This document shows positions 17,774 through 26,964 of a DNA stretch of 64,000 nucleotides, one piece after another. This DNA comes from Marinomonas sp. TW1 (GTDB lineage: Bacteria > Pseudomonadota > Gammaproteobacteria > Pseudomonadales > Marinomonadaceae), in assembly GCF_001625355.1 (NCBI RefSeq), contig NZ_JSEE01000006.1, forward strand, positions 152,181-216,180, read 5' to 3'. A program made the translations under genes and the position numbers. The first letter of the stretch is position 1, and each line of letters opens with the position of its first letter. The notes beneath the pieces are model-generated. The model did no database searches and was not told the DNA's origin. It saw only the letters and a list, made by a program, of their open reading frames with translations.

Positions 17774-18574
17774 ATGAAACGAGTATTACTGACAGGTGCC
17801 GCGGGCACTTTGGGCAAAGCCATGCGTCGAACTCTGGCTGGTTGGGCGGAGGAGTTGGTGTTGTCTGACTTGGTCGAGATCACCGACTTAAAGCCGGACG
17901 AGTCTTTTCAAGCCTGTGATCTGGCCGATTTTGATTCAGTAAATAACTTAGTGAAGGGGTGTGATGGCATTATCCACTTAGGTGGACAGTCCATTGAGGG
18001 GACATTTGAGAGCATTTTGAATGGCAACTTGAAAGGGACTTATCACATTTATGAAGCGGCTCGTCAGCATCAGGTAACGCGTATTTTCTTTGCCAGCTCC
18101 AATCACGTAGTCGGCTTTCATTCCCGTGAAACACGATTGGATGCGGACAGCCCTATGCGTCCAGACAGCTTGTATGGTGTGTCAAAAGGCTTTGGCGAGT
18201 TATTGGCGCGTTATTACTTCGAAAAATTTGGTATTGAATCGGCTCTGGTGCGCATCGGTAGTTGTTTGCCTAAGCCGATTGATCGACGCATGTTGTCGAC
18301 CTGGTTAAGTGAAGAGGACATGGCGGATTTAGTGAAGCGAGTGTTCAGTGTTAATCGCTTAGCTTGTACCGTGGTGTATGGTGCATCTAATAACCCTTGG
18401 TCTTGGTGGGATAACCGTAAGTCCAACTTCCTAGGGTGGCAGCCGAAAGATTCGTCGGCACATTTTGAGACCGAGGTATTGTCGCAAGACCCGTTAATGG
18501 ATCGTGACCATCCCGCATTGTTATTCCAAGGAGGGTTCTTTGCCACTGCAGGCCACTTCGAAGACGATGATTAA
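17774..18574 (+). CDS. udh: NAD-dependent uronate dehydrogenase
   Basis: Short-chain dehydrogenase of about 266 residues that oxidises D-galacturonate or D-glucuronate to the aldaro-1,5-lactone with NAD+. Visible are the Rossmann TGAAGTLGKAM motif at the N-terminus, IHLGGQSIEGTFE, FASSNHVVGF and the catalytic YGVSK, all in the pattern of Agrobacterium-type Udh. ATG 17774 follows AAGGGGAAAGAG; an upstream in-frame GTG at 17756 overlaps the permease gene and is less likely. It is the first catabolic step of this operon, feeding gli and gci on the other strand and kdgD downstream. Confidence 0.9.
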   Translation: MKRVLLTGAAGTLGKAMRRTLAGWAEELVLSDLVEITDLKPDESFQACDLADFDSVNNLVKGCDGIIHLGGQSIEGTFESILNGNLKGTYHIYEAARQHQVTRIFFASSNHVVGFHSRETRLDADSPMRPDSLYGVSKGFGELLARYYFEKFGIESALVRIGSCLPKPIDRRMLSTWLSEEDMADLVKRVFSVNRLACTVVYGASNNPWSWWDNRKSNFLGWQPKDSSAHFETEVLSQDPLMDRDHPALLFQGGFFATAGHFEDDD

Positions 18575-18698
18575 CCGTAATGTTAGCTAACGCACTTTTT
18601 TAAATTTATTTCCTAATAATGAAATTTTTGCCCTGCAACATGGGTAAGGGTTTCGTTTGCCCAAAATTTGGGTATTTGAATAATAAGAGGACCCTTTT

Positions 18699-19610
18699 AT
18701 GGCACTTTCAATTGAGCAAATTCGTTCATCTTTAAGCGACGGTTTACTGTCATTCCCAATCACGGATTTTGATGCGCAAGGACAGTTTCAAGCTGACACT
18801 TACAAACAGCGCATTGAGTGGTTTATTGAGCACGGTGTGTCGTCGGTATTTATTGCCGGTGGAACCGGGGAGTTCTTCTCCCTTGGGCTGGAAGAGTATC
18901 AAGAGATTTGTCGCATTGCGGTGGAAACGGTCGCTGGCCGAGTGCCGGTGATTGCCAGCGCTGGGCGGAGCGTCGTCGAGGCGCAAGCTTTTGTTAAGGT
19001 CGCAGAAGAAGCGGGCTGTGATGGCATTTTATTGATGCCGCCGTTTTTGACCGAATGCCCAGAAGACGGTGTGGTGGAATACGCAACACAAATCATGCAA
19101 AGCAGCGCCATTCAATTTATTTATTACAATCGCGCTAATGGCATTTTGAGTGCAGAAAATGTGAAGCAACTGGCGGCACAGAACCCTAACTTGATTGCCT
19201 TAAAAGACGGTGTGGGCAATGTGGCGACGTTGAATGACATCATCAAAACGGTGGGCGATCGTTTGGTCTACATTGGCGGTGTGCCAACGGCGGAAATTTT
19301 TGCTGAGGCGTATTTGGCCATTGGTGTGAATACTTATTCTTCTGCGGTATTTAATTTTATGCCAGACATGGCGAATCGTTTCTACAAAGCGCTACGAGCG
19401 GGTGAAAAAGCAACAGTAGAAGCCATTGTGAGGGACTTCTTTATTCCTTTTTGTCGTCTGCGTGATGAGAAAAAAGGCTACGCAGTGAGCTTGATTAAAT
19501 CTGGCGCTAAATTAATTGGCCGTCCGGCGGGTGGGGTGCGTGCACCACTGACCATGCCGACTCAAGAGCAAGAAGCTCGCCTGCAAGCGCTCATCGAAGC
19601 GAATAAATAA
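18699..19610 (+). CDS. kdgD: 5-dehydro-4-deoxyglucarate dehydratase
   Basis: Class I aldolase-superfamily enzyme (DapA-like TIM barrel, 303 residues) that decarboxylates and dehydrates 2-keto-3-deoxy-hexarate to 2,5-dioxovalerate (2-oxoglutarate semialdehyde). The Schiff-base lysine is K169 in LIALKDGVGN, the conserved tyrosine lies in FIYYNRANG, and the VFIAGGTGEFFSL substrate loop is present. It follows udh by 124 bases, with AAGAGG before the start, and precedes the semialdehyde dehydrogenase. Its role is consistent with every neighbour in the island. Confidence 0.93.
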   Translation: MALSIEQIRSSLSDGLLSFPITDFDAQGQFQADTYKQRIEWFIEHGVSSVFIAGGTGEFFSLGLEEYQEICRIAVETVAGRVPVIASAGRSVVEAQAFVKVAEEAGCDGILLMPPFLTECPEDGVVEYATQIMQSSAIQFIYYNRANGILSAENVKQLAAQNPNLIALKDGVGNVATLNDIIKTVGDRLVYIGGVPTAEIFAEAYLAIGVNTYSSAVFNFMPDMANRFYKALRAGEKATVEAIVRDFFIPFCRLRDEKKGYAVSLIKSGAKLIGRPAGGVRAPLTMPTQEQEARLQALIEANK

Positions 19611-19670
19611 CCACCCTTTCAGACCGTCGGGTCTGGGGCGTTTTAAATGACTGAATTTGTGGAGAAGATA

Positions 19671-21251
19671 ATGCAGATTACGGGACATATGCTGATCGGA
19701 CAACGCTCAGTACAAGGCCACAAAAAAGCCATTCGAGCATTGAATCCAGCCACCAATGAGCTTCTGCAACCTGAGTTTTTAGGAGGGGACCAACAGCATG
19801 TTGATCAGGCGGTGGCATTGGCTTGGCAAGCATTTGATGAGTATCGTGCGATGGATAACGAACGCCGAGCCGTGTTTTTGGAAACCATTGCGGACGAAAT
19901 ATTGGCGTTGGGCGATCTGCTTGTGACGCGAGCGGTGGCGGAAACCGGTCTGCCACAAGCTCGTATTGAAGGTGAGCGTGGTCGGACTATGGGGCAATTG
20001 CGCCTATTTGCTTCGGTGGTACGTATGGGGAAATTTCTCGATGCGCGTATTGACCCCGCGCTTCCTGATAGGGCGCCACTGCCACGAGCGGATCTACGTT
20101 TTCAAAAAATTCCATTGGGGCCGGTGGCGGTATTCGGGGCCAGTAATTTTCCGTTAGCCTTCTCTGTGGCTGGCGGTGACACAGCTTCTGCTTTGGCAGC
20201 CGGTTGTCCTGTGGTGGTAAAGGCGCATTCAGCTCACCCTGGGACATCTGAGTTGGTTGGTCGTGCGATTCAGCAAGCGGTGAAAAAGTGTCAAATGCCA
20301 GACGGTGTGTTTTCTTTGCTGTTTGGTGCGGGCGCAGATGTTGGTGGGGCGCTTGTGGCGCATCCTCACATTAAAGCAGTGGGGTTTACTGGTTCCCGTT
20401 CAGGGGGCGTAGCCTTGATGAATATTGCAGCGAATCGCCCTGAACCGATTCCGGTTTATGCGGAAATGAGCAGTATTAACCCTGTTTTTATGATGCCAAA
20501 CAAACTGGCTCACTCAGCCAAAACGGTGGCGTCGGGTTTTGTGGCTTCGTTGGCCATGGGGGCTGGACAATTTTGTACCAATCCAGGCTTGGTGGTGGTG
20601 ATGGATGGGCCTGATGGTGAGGATTTTTTGCAGCAGGTGGCGGAAGAGACTCAAGCATTGGGGACGCAAACCATGCTTAGTCCGGGTATTTATCAAGCTT
20701 ATTGTGATGGTGTGAACAGCTTGGTGGAGCATGATGGCGTGAGTTTGTTGGCACAATCGGCCAGCTTGGATTTGCCAAATCAATGTCGGGCACACGTCTT
20801 TGTTACGCAAGCGGCGACTTTTTTAGCGGATAAGCGTTTGGAAGGTGAGGTATTTGGTTCGACTTCTTTGGTGATTAAGTGCCAGAGCCTTGATGAATAT
20901 CGTCAATTAGCTGAGCACTTTGAAGGTCAACTGACCATCACCATTCAGATGGATGATGCGGACAGCGATGCGGTAAGGGCGTTGTTGCCCGTGTTTGAGC
21001 GCAAAGCTGGACGTTTATTGTGTAACGGTTACCCAACTGGGGTTGAGGTGTGTCAGGCCATGGTGCACGGTGGGCCTTTCCCTGCCACATCAGACAGTCG
21101 CTCTACCTCGGTGGGCAGTGCTGCCATTGAGCGCTTCTTACGTCCTGTGTGCTATCAGGATTTCCCTGCGAGTTTGTTACCAAACAGCGTGCGAGACGAT
21201 AACCCGTTGGCGATTCCACAATTGGTCGACAGTAAATTGACGTTGGCTTAA
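19671..21251 (+). CDS. 2,5-dioxovalerate (alpha-ketoglutaric semialdehyde) dehydrogenase
   Basis: Aldehyde dehydrogenase of about 526 residues, matching the longer KGSADH type rather than the 480-residue class. It oxidises 2,5-dioxovalerate to 2-oxoglutarate with NAD(P)+, finishing the oxidative uronate route. The catalytic cysteine is C302 in [22 protein letters not shown] and GFTGSRSGG cofactor segments are clear. ATG 19671 has GGAG close upstream and gives a family-like N-terminus; an ATG at 19647 adds eight residues. It ends the operon, and a strong terminator lies 50 bases downstream. Confidence 0.9.
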   Translation: MQITGHMLIGQRSVQGHKKAIRALNPATNELLQPEFLGGDQQHVDQAVALAWQAFDEYRAMDNERRAVFLETIADEILALGDLLVTRAVAETGLPQARIEGERGRTMGQLRLFASVVRMGKFLDARIDPALPDRAPLPRADLRFQKIPLGPVAVFGASNFPLAFSVAGGDTASALAAGCPVVVKAHSAHPGTSELVGRAIQQAVKKCQMPDGVFSLLFGAGADVGGALVAHPHIKAVGFTGSRSGGVALMNIAANRPEPIPVYAEMSSINPVFMMPNKLAHSAKTVASGFVASLAMGAGQFCTNPGLVVVMDGPDGEDFLQQVAEETQALGTQTMLSPGIYQAYCDGVNSLVEHDGVSLLAQSASLDLPNQCRAHVFVTQAATFLADKRLEGEVFGSTSLVIKCQSLDEYRQLAEHFEGQLTITIQMDDADSDAVRALLPVFERKAGRLLCNGYPTGVEVCQAMVHGGPFPATSDSRSTSVGSAAIERFLRPVCYQDFPASLLPNSVRDDNPLAIPQLVDSKLTLA

Positions 21252-21301
21252 TGACATCGACAGCAATCGAATAAAAGTGACATTTGGTTAGGTGTCACAT
21301 C

Positions 21302-21328
21302 AGCGAGGCTTCGGCCTCGCTTTTTTTT
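21302..21328 (+). terminator. Intrinsic terminator of the TRAP-udh-kdgD-KGSADH operon
   Basis: Stem AGCGAGGC / GCCTCGCT with a TTCG tetraloop, followed by a run of seven or more T. It lies 50 bases after the dehydrogenase stop codon and separates this operon from togMNAB. Confidence 0.9.
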
Positions 21329-21412
21329 GCTTCGTTTTTGCTCAGAAAACGACGCTAGGTCAGGTGATGGCAGGCTTCTAGAGAGAGGAGAAAGGTGGTG
21401 CTGAAAAGTGCC

Positions 21413-21449
21413 AATCATTTTTTTGAAAAAGCATTTCAAAAAAATGATT
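21413..21449. promoter_or_regulatory. KdgR-like palindrome upstream of togM
   Basis: A perfect inverted repeat with 16-base arms (21413-21428 and 21434-21449) around a 5-base centre. The core reads TGAAA-AAGCA-TTTCA, the same architecture as KdgR (IclR-family) boxes of pectin regulons. It lies about 80 bases before togM. No KdgR gene is in the window, so assignment is by motif and context. Confidence 0.5.
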
Positions 21450-21527
21450 AAAGTCATTGAAAAAATGAAATACCTACACTACTATCGAAAATGCAACCTT
21501 AATAACAACAAAATAGAGTTGATCGAT

Positions 21528-22409
21528 ATGTATGAAAACCGACGGTTAGGCTTGGCCTATATCAGCCCCTACATAATTGGATTGCTGGTGTTTACCGCTT
21601 TTCCATTTTTGTCGTCTTTGATCATTAGTTTCACCGACTATGATCTGATTAATCCGCCGGAATACATCGGTTTGGATAACTACCGCTATATGCTGGATGA
21701 CGATACTTTTTATAAGTCGATGGGCGTGACCTTCGCTTATGTCTTTCTAACGATTCCCCTCAAATTGGCGTTCGCCTTGTTTATTGCCTTCGTGCTGAAC
21801 TTTAAATTACGTGGCATTAAATTTTTCCGAACGGCTTATTACATTCCGTCCATTTTGGGCAGCAGTGTGGCCATTGCCGTTTTGTGGCGGGCAATTTTCT
21901 CTCTCGATGGCTTACTGAATAGCTTCATAGGGGTCTTTGGTGTTGAGCCGATTTCTTGGTTAGGTGAGCCGGTATTTGCCATGTTCTCAGTCACTTTATT
22001 GCGTGTGTGGCAGTTTGGTTCGGCTATGGTGATCTTCCTCGCGGCGTTGCAAAGTGTGCCCCAGTCACAATACGAAGCGGCCATGATTGATGGGGCGTCT
22101 AAGTGGCAAATGTTTACTAAGATCACGGTGCCACTGATTACGCCGGTGATTTTCTTTAACTTCATCATGCAGACGACTCAGGCTTTCCAAGAATTTACCG
22201 CGCCTTATGTGATTACTGGTGGTGGTCCTGCGAAGTCGACTTATCTGTTCTCTTTGTACATTTACGAAACTGCCTTTAAGTATTTTGATTTAGGCTACGG
22301 CAGTGCCTTGGCATGGGTGTTGTTTGTGGCAGTGGCGATTTTTACTGCGATTTCCTTTAAGTCTTCGAAATACTGGGTGTTCTACTCTGGTGATAAGGGT
22401 GGTAAATAA
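21528..22409 (+). CDS. togM: Oligogalacturonide ABC transporter permease TogM
   Basis: Inner-membrane permease of about 293 residues with six hydrophobic helices and the permease-ATPase coupling motif EAAMIDGASKWQMFTKITVP. It begins an operon whose order and binding protein match togMNAB of pectinolytic enterobacteria. I use ATG 21528 (MYENRRLGLAYISPY), which fits family N-termini. In-frame upstream ATGs at 21444 and 21465 would add a lysine-rich tail encoded partly by a palindrome. Its ribosome site is weak (AGAG about 10 bases away), so the start is moderately certain. Confidence 0.85.
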   Translation: MYENRRLGLAYISPYIIGLLVFTAFPFLSSLIISFTDYDLINPPEYIGLDNYRYMLDDDTFYKSMGVTFAYVFLTIPLKLAFALFIAFVLNFKLRGIKFFRTAYYIPSILGSSVAIAVLWRAIFSLDGLLNSFIGVFGVEPISWLGEPVFAMFSVTLLRVWQFGSAMVIFLAALQSVPQSQYEAAMIDGASKWQMFTKITVPLITPVIFFNFIMQTTQAFQEFTAPYVITGGGPAKSTYLFSLYIYETAFKYFDLGYGSALAWVLFVAVAIFTAISFKSSKYWVFYSGDKGGK

Positions 22410-22411
22410 AC

Positions 22412-23320
22412 ATGACTAAATTATTCATAGATAAATCCACCACGGGCGTGATTGATAACGATCGTTTCTTACGTGTGCAAATGCGCAAGCAAAAGATTGG
22501 CGCTGGCATTCGCTACTTTGTTCTTTTGTTTTGTGGTTTGGTGATGCTGTATCCCTTGTTTTGGATGTTTTCAGCCTCGTTCAAACCCAATCATGAAATC
22601 TTCAGTTCGTTGAGCTTATGGCCTAATGAATTTTCATTGGACGGTTTCATTAATGGTTGGAATACGGGAACCGAATACACCTTCGGGCGTTTCTTTATAA
22701 ACACTCTCTATTACGTGGTGCCGAAAGTCATCTTAACGGTGATTTCGTCCGTCATTGTGGCGTACGGTTTTGCCCGCTTTGATATTCCCTTTAAGAAATT
22801 TTGGTTCGTTACCTTGGTCGCCACCATTTTGCTGCCGACGTCTGTGTTATTGATTCCGCAATACTTGATGTTCCGTGAAATGGGCATGTTGGACAGCTAT
22901 ATGCCTTTGTATCTGCCGATGGCCTTTGCGACGCAAGGTTTCTTTGTCTTTATGTTGATTCAATTCCTACGGGGCTTACCAACGGACATGGAAGAAGCCG
23001 CAATGATTGACGGGTGCAACTCTTTCCAACTGCTTTGGTACATAGTGGTGCCGATGCTAAAACCGGCGATTATTTCCGTGGCCTTGTTCCAGTTTATGTG
23101 GTCCGTGAACGACTTTTTAGGTCCATTGATCTACATCTCAAGTGTTGAAAAATACCCTATCGCACTCGCGTTAAAACTCTCCATTGATGTCACTGAAGGG
23201 ACTCAATGGAATGAAATTCTTGCCATGGCATCGATTGCCATCGTTCCGTCAATTGTCGTCTTCCTGATCGCGCAAAACTATTTTGTGGAAGGAATTACCT
23301 CCGGTGGAGTTAAAGGTTAG
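22412..23320 (+). CDS. togN: Oligogalacturonide ABC transporter permease TogN
   Basis: A 302-residue permease of the MalG type with six hydrophobic segments. The cytoplasmic coupling motif is EEAAMIDGCNSFQLLWYIVVP. The gene begins two bases after the togM stop codon and ends nine bases before togA, so these are translationally coupled. A roughly 30-residue polar N-terminus precedes the first helix, as in TogN relatives. It should form the channel with TogM for import of short galacturonate oligomers captured by TogB. Confidence 0.87.
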   Translation: MTKLFIDKSTTGVIDNDRFLRVQMRKQKIGAGIRYFVLLFCGLVMLYPLFWMFSASFKPNHEIFSSLSLWPNEFSLDGFINGWNTGTEYTFGRFFINTLYYVVPKVILTVISSVIVAYGFARFDIPFKKFWFVTLVATILLPTSVLLIPQYLMFREMGMLDSYMPLYLPMAFATQGFFVFMLIQFLRGLPTDMEEAAMIDGCNSFQLLWYIVVPMLKPAIISVALFQFMWSVNDFLGPLIYISSVEKYPIALALKLSIDVTEGTQWNEILAMASIAIVPSIVVFLIAQNYFVEGITSGGVKG

Positions 23321-23329
23321 GTAGTTATT

Positions 23330-24469
23330 ATGTCTAAAGTTGTATTAGAAAATTTAACGAAAGTGTATTCGAACGGTTTTAAAGCGGTTCATGGGATTAA
23401 TCTGGAAATTGAGGACGGTGAGTTCTTGGTGGTGATCGGTCCTTCGGGCTGTGCTAAATCCACCACGTTACGTATGTTGGCGGGTTTGGAATCCATCTCT
23501 GGCGGCACCATTAATATTGGTGGTCGTACCGTGAATAACTTACCTCCAAAAGACCGTGGCATTGCTATGGTGTTCCAAAACTACGCCTTGTATCCACACA
23601 TGAGTGTGCGTGAAAACTTAGGCTTCGGTTTGAAACTGGCTAAAGTCAGCAAGGAAGACATTGAGAAACAAGTGAATGAAGCCGCTGAGTTGCTGGAGTT
23701 AACGCCTTTGTTGGATCGTTTACCTCGCCAATTGTCTGGTGGTCAGGCGCAACGTGTGGCGGTGGGGCGAGCCATTGTGAAACGTCCACAGGTGTTCTTG
23801 TTCGATGAACCCTTGTCTAACTTGGATGCAAAGTTACGCGCTTCCATGCGAGTGCGTATTTCGGATTTGCATAACACGCTCAAGAAAACCAACCGCTCTG
23901 CAACGAGTGTGTATGTTACTCATGATCAGACCGAAGCCATGACCATGGGGGATCGTATTTGTGTCATGAAAGATGGTCATATCATGCAAGTAGATACCCC
24001 TGCCAATTTGTATAAATACCCACAAAATCTATTTGTTGCTGGTTTTATTGGTGCGCCAGAAATGAACATGGTGGACGCGGATTTGTCACGCAATGATCAG
24101 GATGATTATCACCTGTCTTTGAATGAACAAGGGCTGACTTTGCCCGCTGAAAAAGCACAGGAAGTGGCGAATAAATTCACCTCTGATGTGGTGTTTGGTA
24201 TTCGTCCTGAGTTTATTAAGTTGGCCGATGAGAACTCACCACAAGGTGAGGTGGTTAAAGGGATAGTGGTTCGTATGGAGAACATGGGCGCAGAATTTTA
24301 TGTGCATTTCTCTGTAGACGGTGAGAAGAAAGAAATGTGCGCGCGCATTCCATCTGACATCGTAGAAGCACAGCTTTGGAATTCAAAAGGTAAGGCGCAA
24401 TTGTTTCATTTTGAAATGAGTAATGCCCATATTTTTGATAAGCAAACTGAGGAAAATATTTCTCTCTAA
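23330..24469 (+). CDS. togA: Oligogalacturonide ABC transporter ATPase TogA
   Basis: A 379-residue MalK/UgpC-class ATPase. Walker A reads GPSGCAKST (Ala where Gly is most common), Q-loop VFQNYALYPHMSV, signature LSGGQAQRVAVGRAI, Walker B VFLFDEPLSNLDA and H-loop VYVTHDQTEAM. A C-terminal OB-type regulatory domain (about residues 240-379) follows. It powers import through TogM and TogN. It sits third in the operon, and a hairpin overlapping its stop codon may set expression relative to the binding protein. Confidence 0.88.
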   Translation: MSKVVLENLTKVYSNGFKAVHGINLEIEDGEFLVVIGPSGCAKSTTLRMLAGLESISGGTINIGGRTVNNLPPKDRGIAMVFQNYALYPHMSVRENLGFGLKLAKVSKEDIEKQVNEAAELLELTPLLDRLPRQLSGGQAQRVAVGRAIVKRPQVFLFDEPLSNLDAKLRASMRVRISDLHNTLKKTNRSATSVYVTHDQTEAMTMGDRICVMKDGHIMQVDTPANLYKYPQNLFVAGFIGAPEMNMVDADLSRNDQDDYHLSLNEQGLTLPAEKAQEVANKFTSDVVFGIRPEFIKLADENSPQGEVVKGIVVRMENMGAEFYVHFSVDGEKKEMCARIPSDIVEAQLWNSKGKAQLFHFEMSNAHIFDKQTEENISL

Positions 24470-24488
24470 CGGCTTTTATGTGCCGTTA
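24467..24488 (+). terminator. Intercistronic hairpin between togA and togB
   Basis: A 7-bp stem TAACGGC / GCCGTTA that begins at the togA stop codon, with an 8-base loop and no T-run. It is more likely an mRNA-stability or processing element than a terminator. Confidence 0.5.
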
Positions 24489-24550
24489 TAGCTGGGCTTG
24501 AGCGGTGCTAAAAAGTTTTAACATGATGTTATAAAACGAGGAAAGCAAGC

Positions 24551-25837
24551 ATGAAAATAAAAACAATAGCGATGTTAGTTGGACTGGCGTCTGCTGGTTC
24601 AATGGTCAGCACCCATGCCAATGCAGAAGATCTGCGTATGTCGTGGTGGGGAGGGAATTCCCGACATGCGGCGACGAATGCCGCCGTGAAAGAGTTCGAA
24701 AAAGTGAATCCCAACATCAGTGTCAAAACAGAATACACAGGTTGGGGCGGTCACTTGGAGCGTTTGACGACACAAATCGCCGGTAATACTGAGCCAGATC
24801 TGATGCAGACTAACTGGAACTGGATGCCTATTTTTTCCCGTCGTGGTGATGGGTTCAAAGATCTACGTGATTACAGCGACATTCTAGATCTGAGCCAGTT
24901 TGATGAAGCTGCGTTAGCGGCGGGTACCAATAACGGTAAGTTAAATGGCATTCCAATCTCTATGGCGGCTCGTATTTTCTATTTCAACAAGGACATTTGG
25001 GATAAAGCCGGTTTGCCTTACCCTGTGACTTGGGATGATTTTATGAAAGCCGGTCCCGTTTTCAAACAAAAGCTCGGCGAAAAGTTTTATCCACTCGTGC
25101 TTGAAGGTCGTGATGTGATTGCCATGAATCGATCTTATATGGTCCAAAAATATGGCATTCCAATGATCGACGAAGAAAAGAAAAAGATTGCCTATTCAGA
25201 TGAGCAAATGTTGGAGTTCTTCAAATTGTATGAAGACATGGTGAAAAACCATGTCGCGCCGAGCAGCAAATACATTGCCGGTTTTGGTGCCGCTAACCTT
25301 TATGAACATAAGCCTTGGATTAATGGTGAATGGGCTGGTTTGTACATGTGGAACTCGGCGATTAACAAGTACAACGATAACCTTAAACCGCCGATGTCAC
25401 TTGAGTTAGGTTTCTACCCACAAATGAAAGGGGCGACCGATGCGGGTTTGTTTTATAAACCCGCGCAAATGTTCTCTATTGGTAAAAACAGCGACCAGCC
25501 AGAAGTGGCGGCAAAATTACTGAATTTCATCCTTAATGAGCCAGCTGGTTACAAAGCCATGGGCTTAGCACGAGGTGTGCCTTTGAGTTTGGCAGCTCGT
25601 CGTGCCTTGATGTTAGATGGCACCATTAAAGAGTCAGATCTTTCTGTTGCTGGTTTGGCACAAATCAACGACTTACCGAAGCAATTGCAAACCTCGGCTT
25701 ACTTCGAGAACCCACAATTTGTCAGTTTGTTTCAAGAGCTCATTGAGAAAATGGACCAAGGACAAATTACCGTGGAAGAAGCGGCTGAGGACTTCATCAA
25801 GCAAGGTAATCGTATCTTGCGTCGAGCGATGCGCTAA
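24551..25837 (+). CDS. togB: Oligogalacturonide-binding periplasmic protein TogB
   Basis: Extracellular solute-binding protein of 428 residues with a signal peptide ending near STHANA. The mature region is TogB-like: RMSWWGGNSRH at the start, EYTGWGGHLERLTTQIAG, DLMQTNWNWMPIFS, then KPWINGEWAGLYMWNS and GATDAGLFYKPAQM. TogB of Yersinia and Dickeya binds digalacturonate and longer oligomers. Length, gene order M-N-A-B and context of galacturonate catabolism all agree. It has its own GAGGAAAG ribosome site 81 bases after togA. Confidence 0.88.
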   Translation: MKIKTIAMLVGLASAGSMVSTHANAEDLRMSWWGGNSRHAATNAAVKEFEKVNPNISVKTEYTGWGGHLERLTTQIAGNTEPDLMQTNWNWMPIFSRRGDGFKDLRDYSDILDLSQFDEAALAAGTNNGKLNGIPISMAARIFYFNKDIWDKAGLPYPVTWDDFMKAGPVFKQKLGEKFYPLVLEGRDVIAMNRSYMVQKYGIPMIDEEKKKIAYSDEQMLEFFKLYEDMVKNHVAPSSKYIAGFGAANLYEHKPWINGEWAGLYMWNSAINKYNDNLKPPMSLELGFYPQMKGATDAGLFYKPAQMFSIGKNSDQPEVAAKLLNFILNEPAGYKAMGLARGVPLSLAARRALMLDGTIKESDLSVAGLAQINDLPKQLQTSAYFENPQFVSLFQELIEKMDQGQITVEEAAEDFIKQGNRILRRAMR

Positions 25838-25979
25838 TCATAGGGCAGTGCGGCTTAAATAGGTCGCGCTGCTGTTCAGCAAGCCTGGACGCTTGTTTGA
25901 ATTTTTAGGGCGCTGCTTTTCATTCTTATGGTGATTGATTCATAGCCATAGTCGTGAATTTTTTTGTTATTTAATTAAT

Positions 25980-25994
25980 TGAAATTATGTTTCA
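25980..25994. promoter_or_regulatory. KdgR-like site upstream of kduD
   Basis: TGAAATTATGTTTCA has the TGAAA-N5-TTTCA form also found before togM. It is located 103 bases upstream of the kduD start in an AT-rich region. Binding by an unlinked KdgR is inferred. Confidence 0.45.
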
Positions 25995-26097
25995 TTAAAT
26001 TTAAAGATGTATTTTATTATGTTATTCTGAAGGGACGCACGAACGGCTTTATCACTGTTTGACTAATCTACGCAGTGAAAATTGATTAGGTGATTTT

Positions 26098-26856
26098 ATG
26101 AAAGAAATGTTTGATCTCAGCAACAAGGTTGCCATCGTTACTGGTTGTAATACAGGCTTAGGCCAAGGTATGGCATTGGCGCTCGCGAAAGCGGGAGCCG
26201 ATATTGTTGGTGTTAATCGTGATGTGCCATCAGAAACCATTGAGCTTATGGCGGCAACGGGTCGCAAGTTTCACAGTGTGATTGCAGACATGAGTAAAGT
26301 GGACTCTGTCGACTTAGTGATCAAAGAGGCCGTCTCAGCCTTTGGTCAAGTGGACATTTTAGTCAACAATGCCGGAATCATCCGTCGTAATGATGCGATT
26401 GATTTCAGCGAAAAAGACTGGGATGACGTCATGGATGTGAATATCAAGTCTGTGTTCTTTATGTCGCAAGGCTTCGCTCGACAAGTGATCAAACAAGGTA
26501 CGGCTGGCAACATCATTAATATTGCTTCTATGTTGTCTTTCCAAGGTGGTATTCGAGTGCCGTCTTATACTGCATCGAAAAGTGGTGTGATGGGCGTTAC
26601 CCGTTTACTTGCCAATGAATGGGCACAGCATGGCATCAATGTGAATGCCATCGCACCGGGTTATATGTCGACCAATAACACGCAAGCCTTGCGTGCTGAC
26701 GAAGCGCGTTCAAGTGAGATCTTAGGACGTATTCCTGCCGGTCGATGGGGCTTACCAGAAGACATGGCGGGACCGGTTGTTTTCTTAGCCTCTGATGCCT
26801 CTCGCTACGTGAATGGCTACACTATTGCCGTGGACGGTGGATGGTTGGCTCGTTAA
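26098..26856 (+). CDS. kduD: 2-dehydro-3-deoxy-D-gluconate 5-dehydrogenase
   Basis: Short-chain dehydrogenase of 252 residues that reduces 2,5-diketo-3-deoxygluconate to 2-keto-3-deoxygluconate, late in unsaturated uronate catabolism. The cofactor motif TGCNTGLGQG, NNAG (LVNNAGIIRR), catalytic Ser in IASMLSFQGG and YTASK are intact, and the GYMSTNNTQALRADEAR segment is characteristic of KduD. It has its own promoter region of about 260 bases with a KdgR-like site. Partner genes kduI, kdgK and kdgA are not in the window. It is followed by paired hairpins and a convergent TRAP operon. Confidence 0.88.
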   Translation: MKEMFDLSNKVAIVTGCNTGLGQGMALALAKAGADIVGVNRDVPSETIELMAATGRKFHSVIADMSKVDSVDLVIKEAVSAFGQVDILVNNAGIIRRNDAIDFSEKDWDDVMDVNIKSVFFMSQGFARQVIKQGTAGNIINIASMLSFQGGIRVPSYTASKSGVMGVTRLLANEWAQHGINVNAIAPGYMSTNNTQALRADEARSSEILGRIPAGRWGLPEDMAGPVVFLASDASRYVNGYTIAVDGGWLAR

Positions 26857-26883
26857 ATCAGAAACTGTATTTTATATAGACAT

Positions 26884-26923
26884 AAAAAAGAGCCGCACCT
26901 TTATGAGGTAGCGGCTCTTTTTT
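26884..26923. terminator. Bidirectional terminator between kduD and the second TRAP operon
   Basis: A stem with 13-base outer arms (26884-26896 and 26911-26923) whose loop can pair further. A and T runs on both sides make it work in either direction for the convergent genes. Confidence 0.9.
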
Positions 26924-26927
26924 ATTA

Positions 26928-26956
26928 AGGAAAGGCTTCCGAAAAAAGCCTTTCCT
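26928..26956 (-). terminator. Second hairpin at the end of the TRAP operon
   Basis: An 11-bp perfect stem (26928-26938 with 26946-26956), immediately beside the bidirectional terminator and just past the large-permease stop codon. It lacks a clear T-run of its own. Confidence 0.55.
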
Positions 26957-26964
26957 GAACGTCA

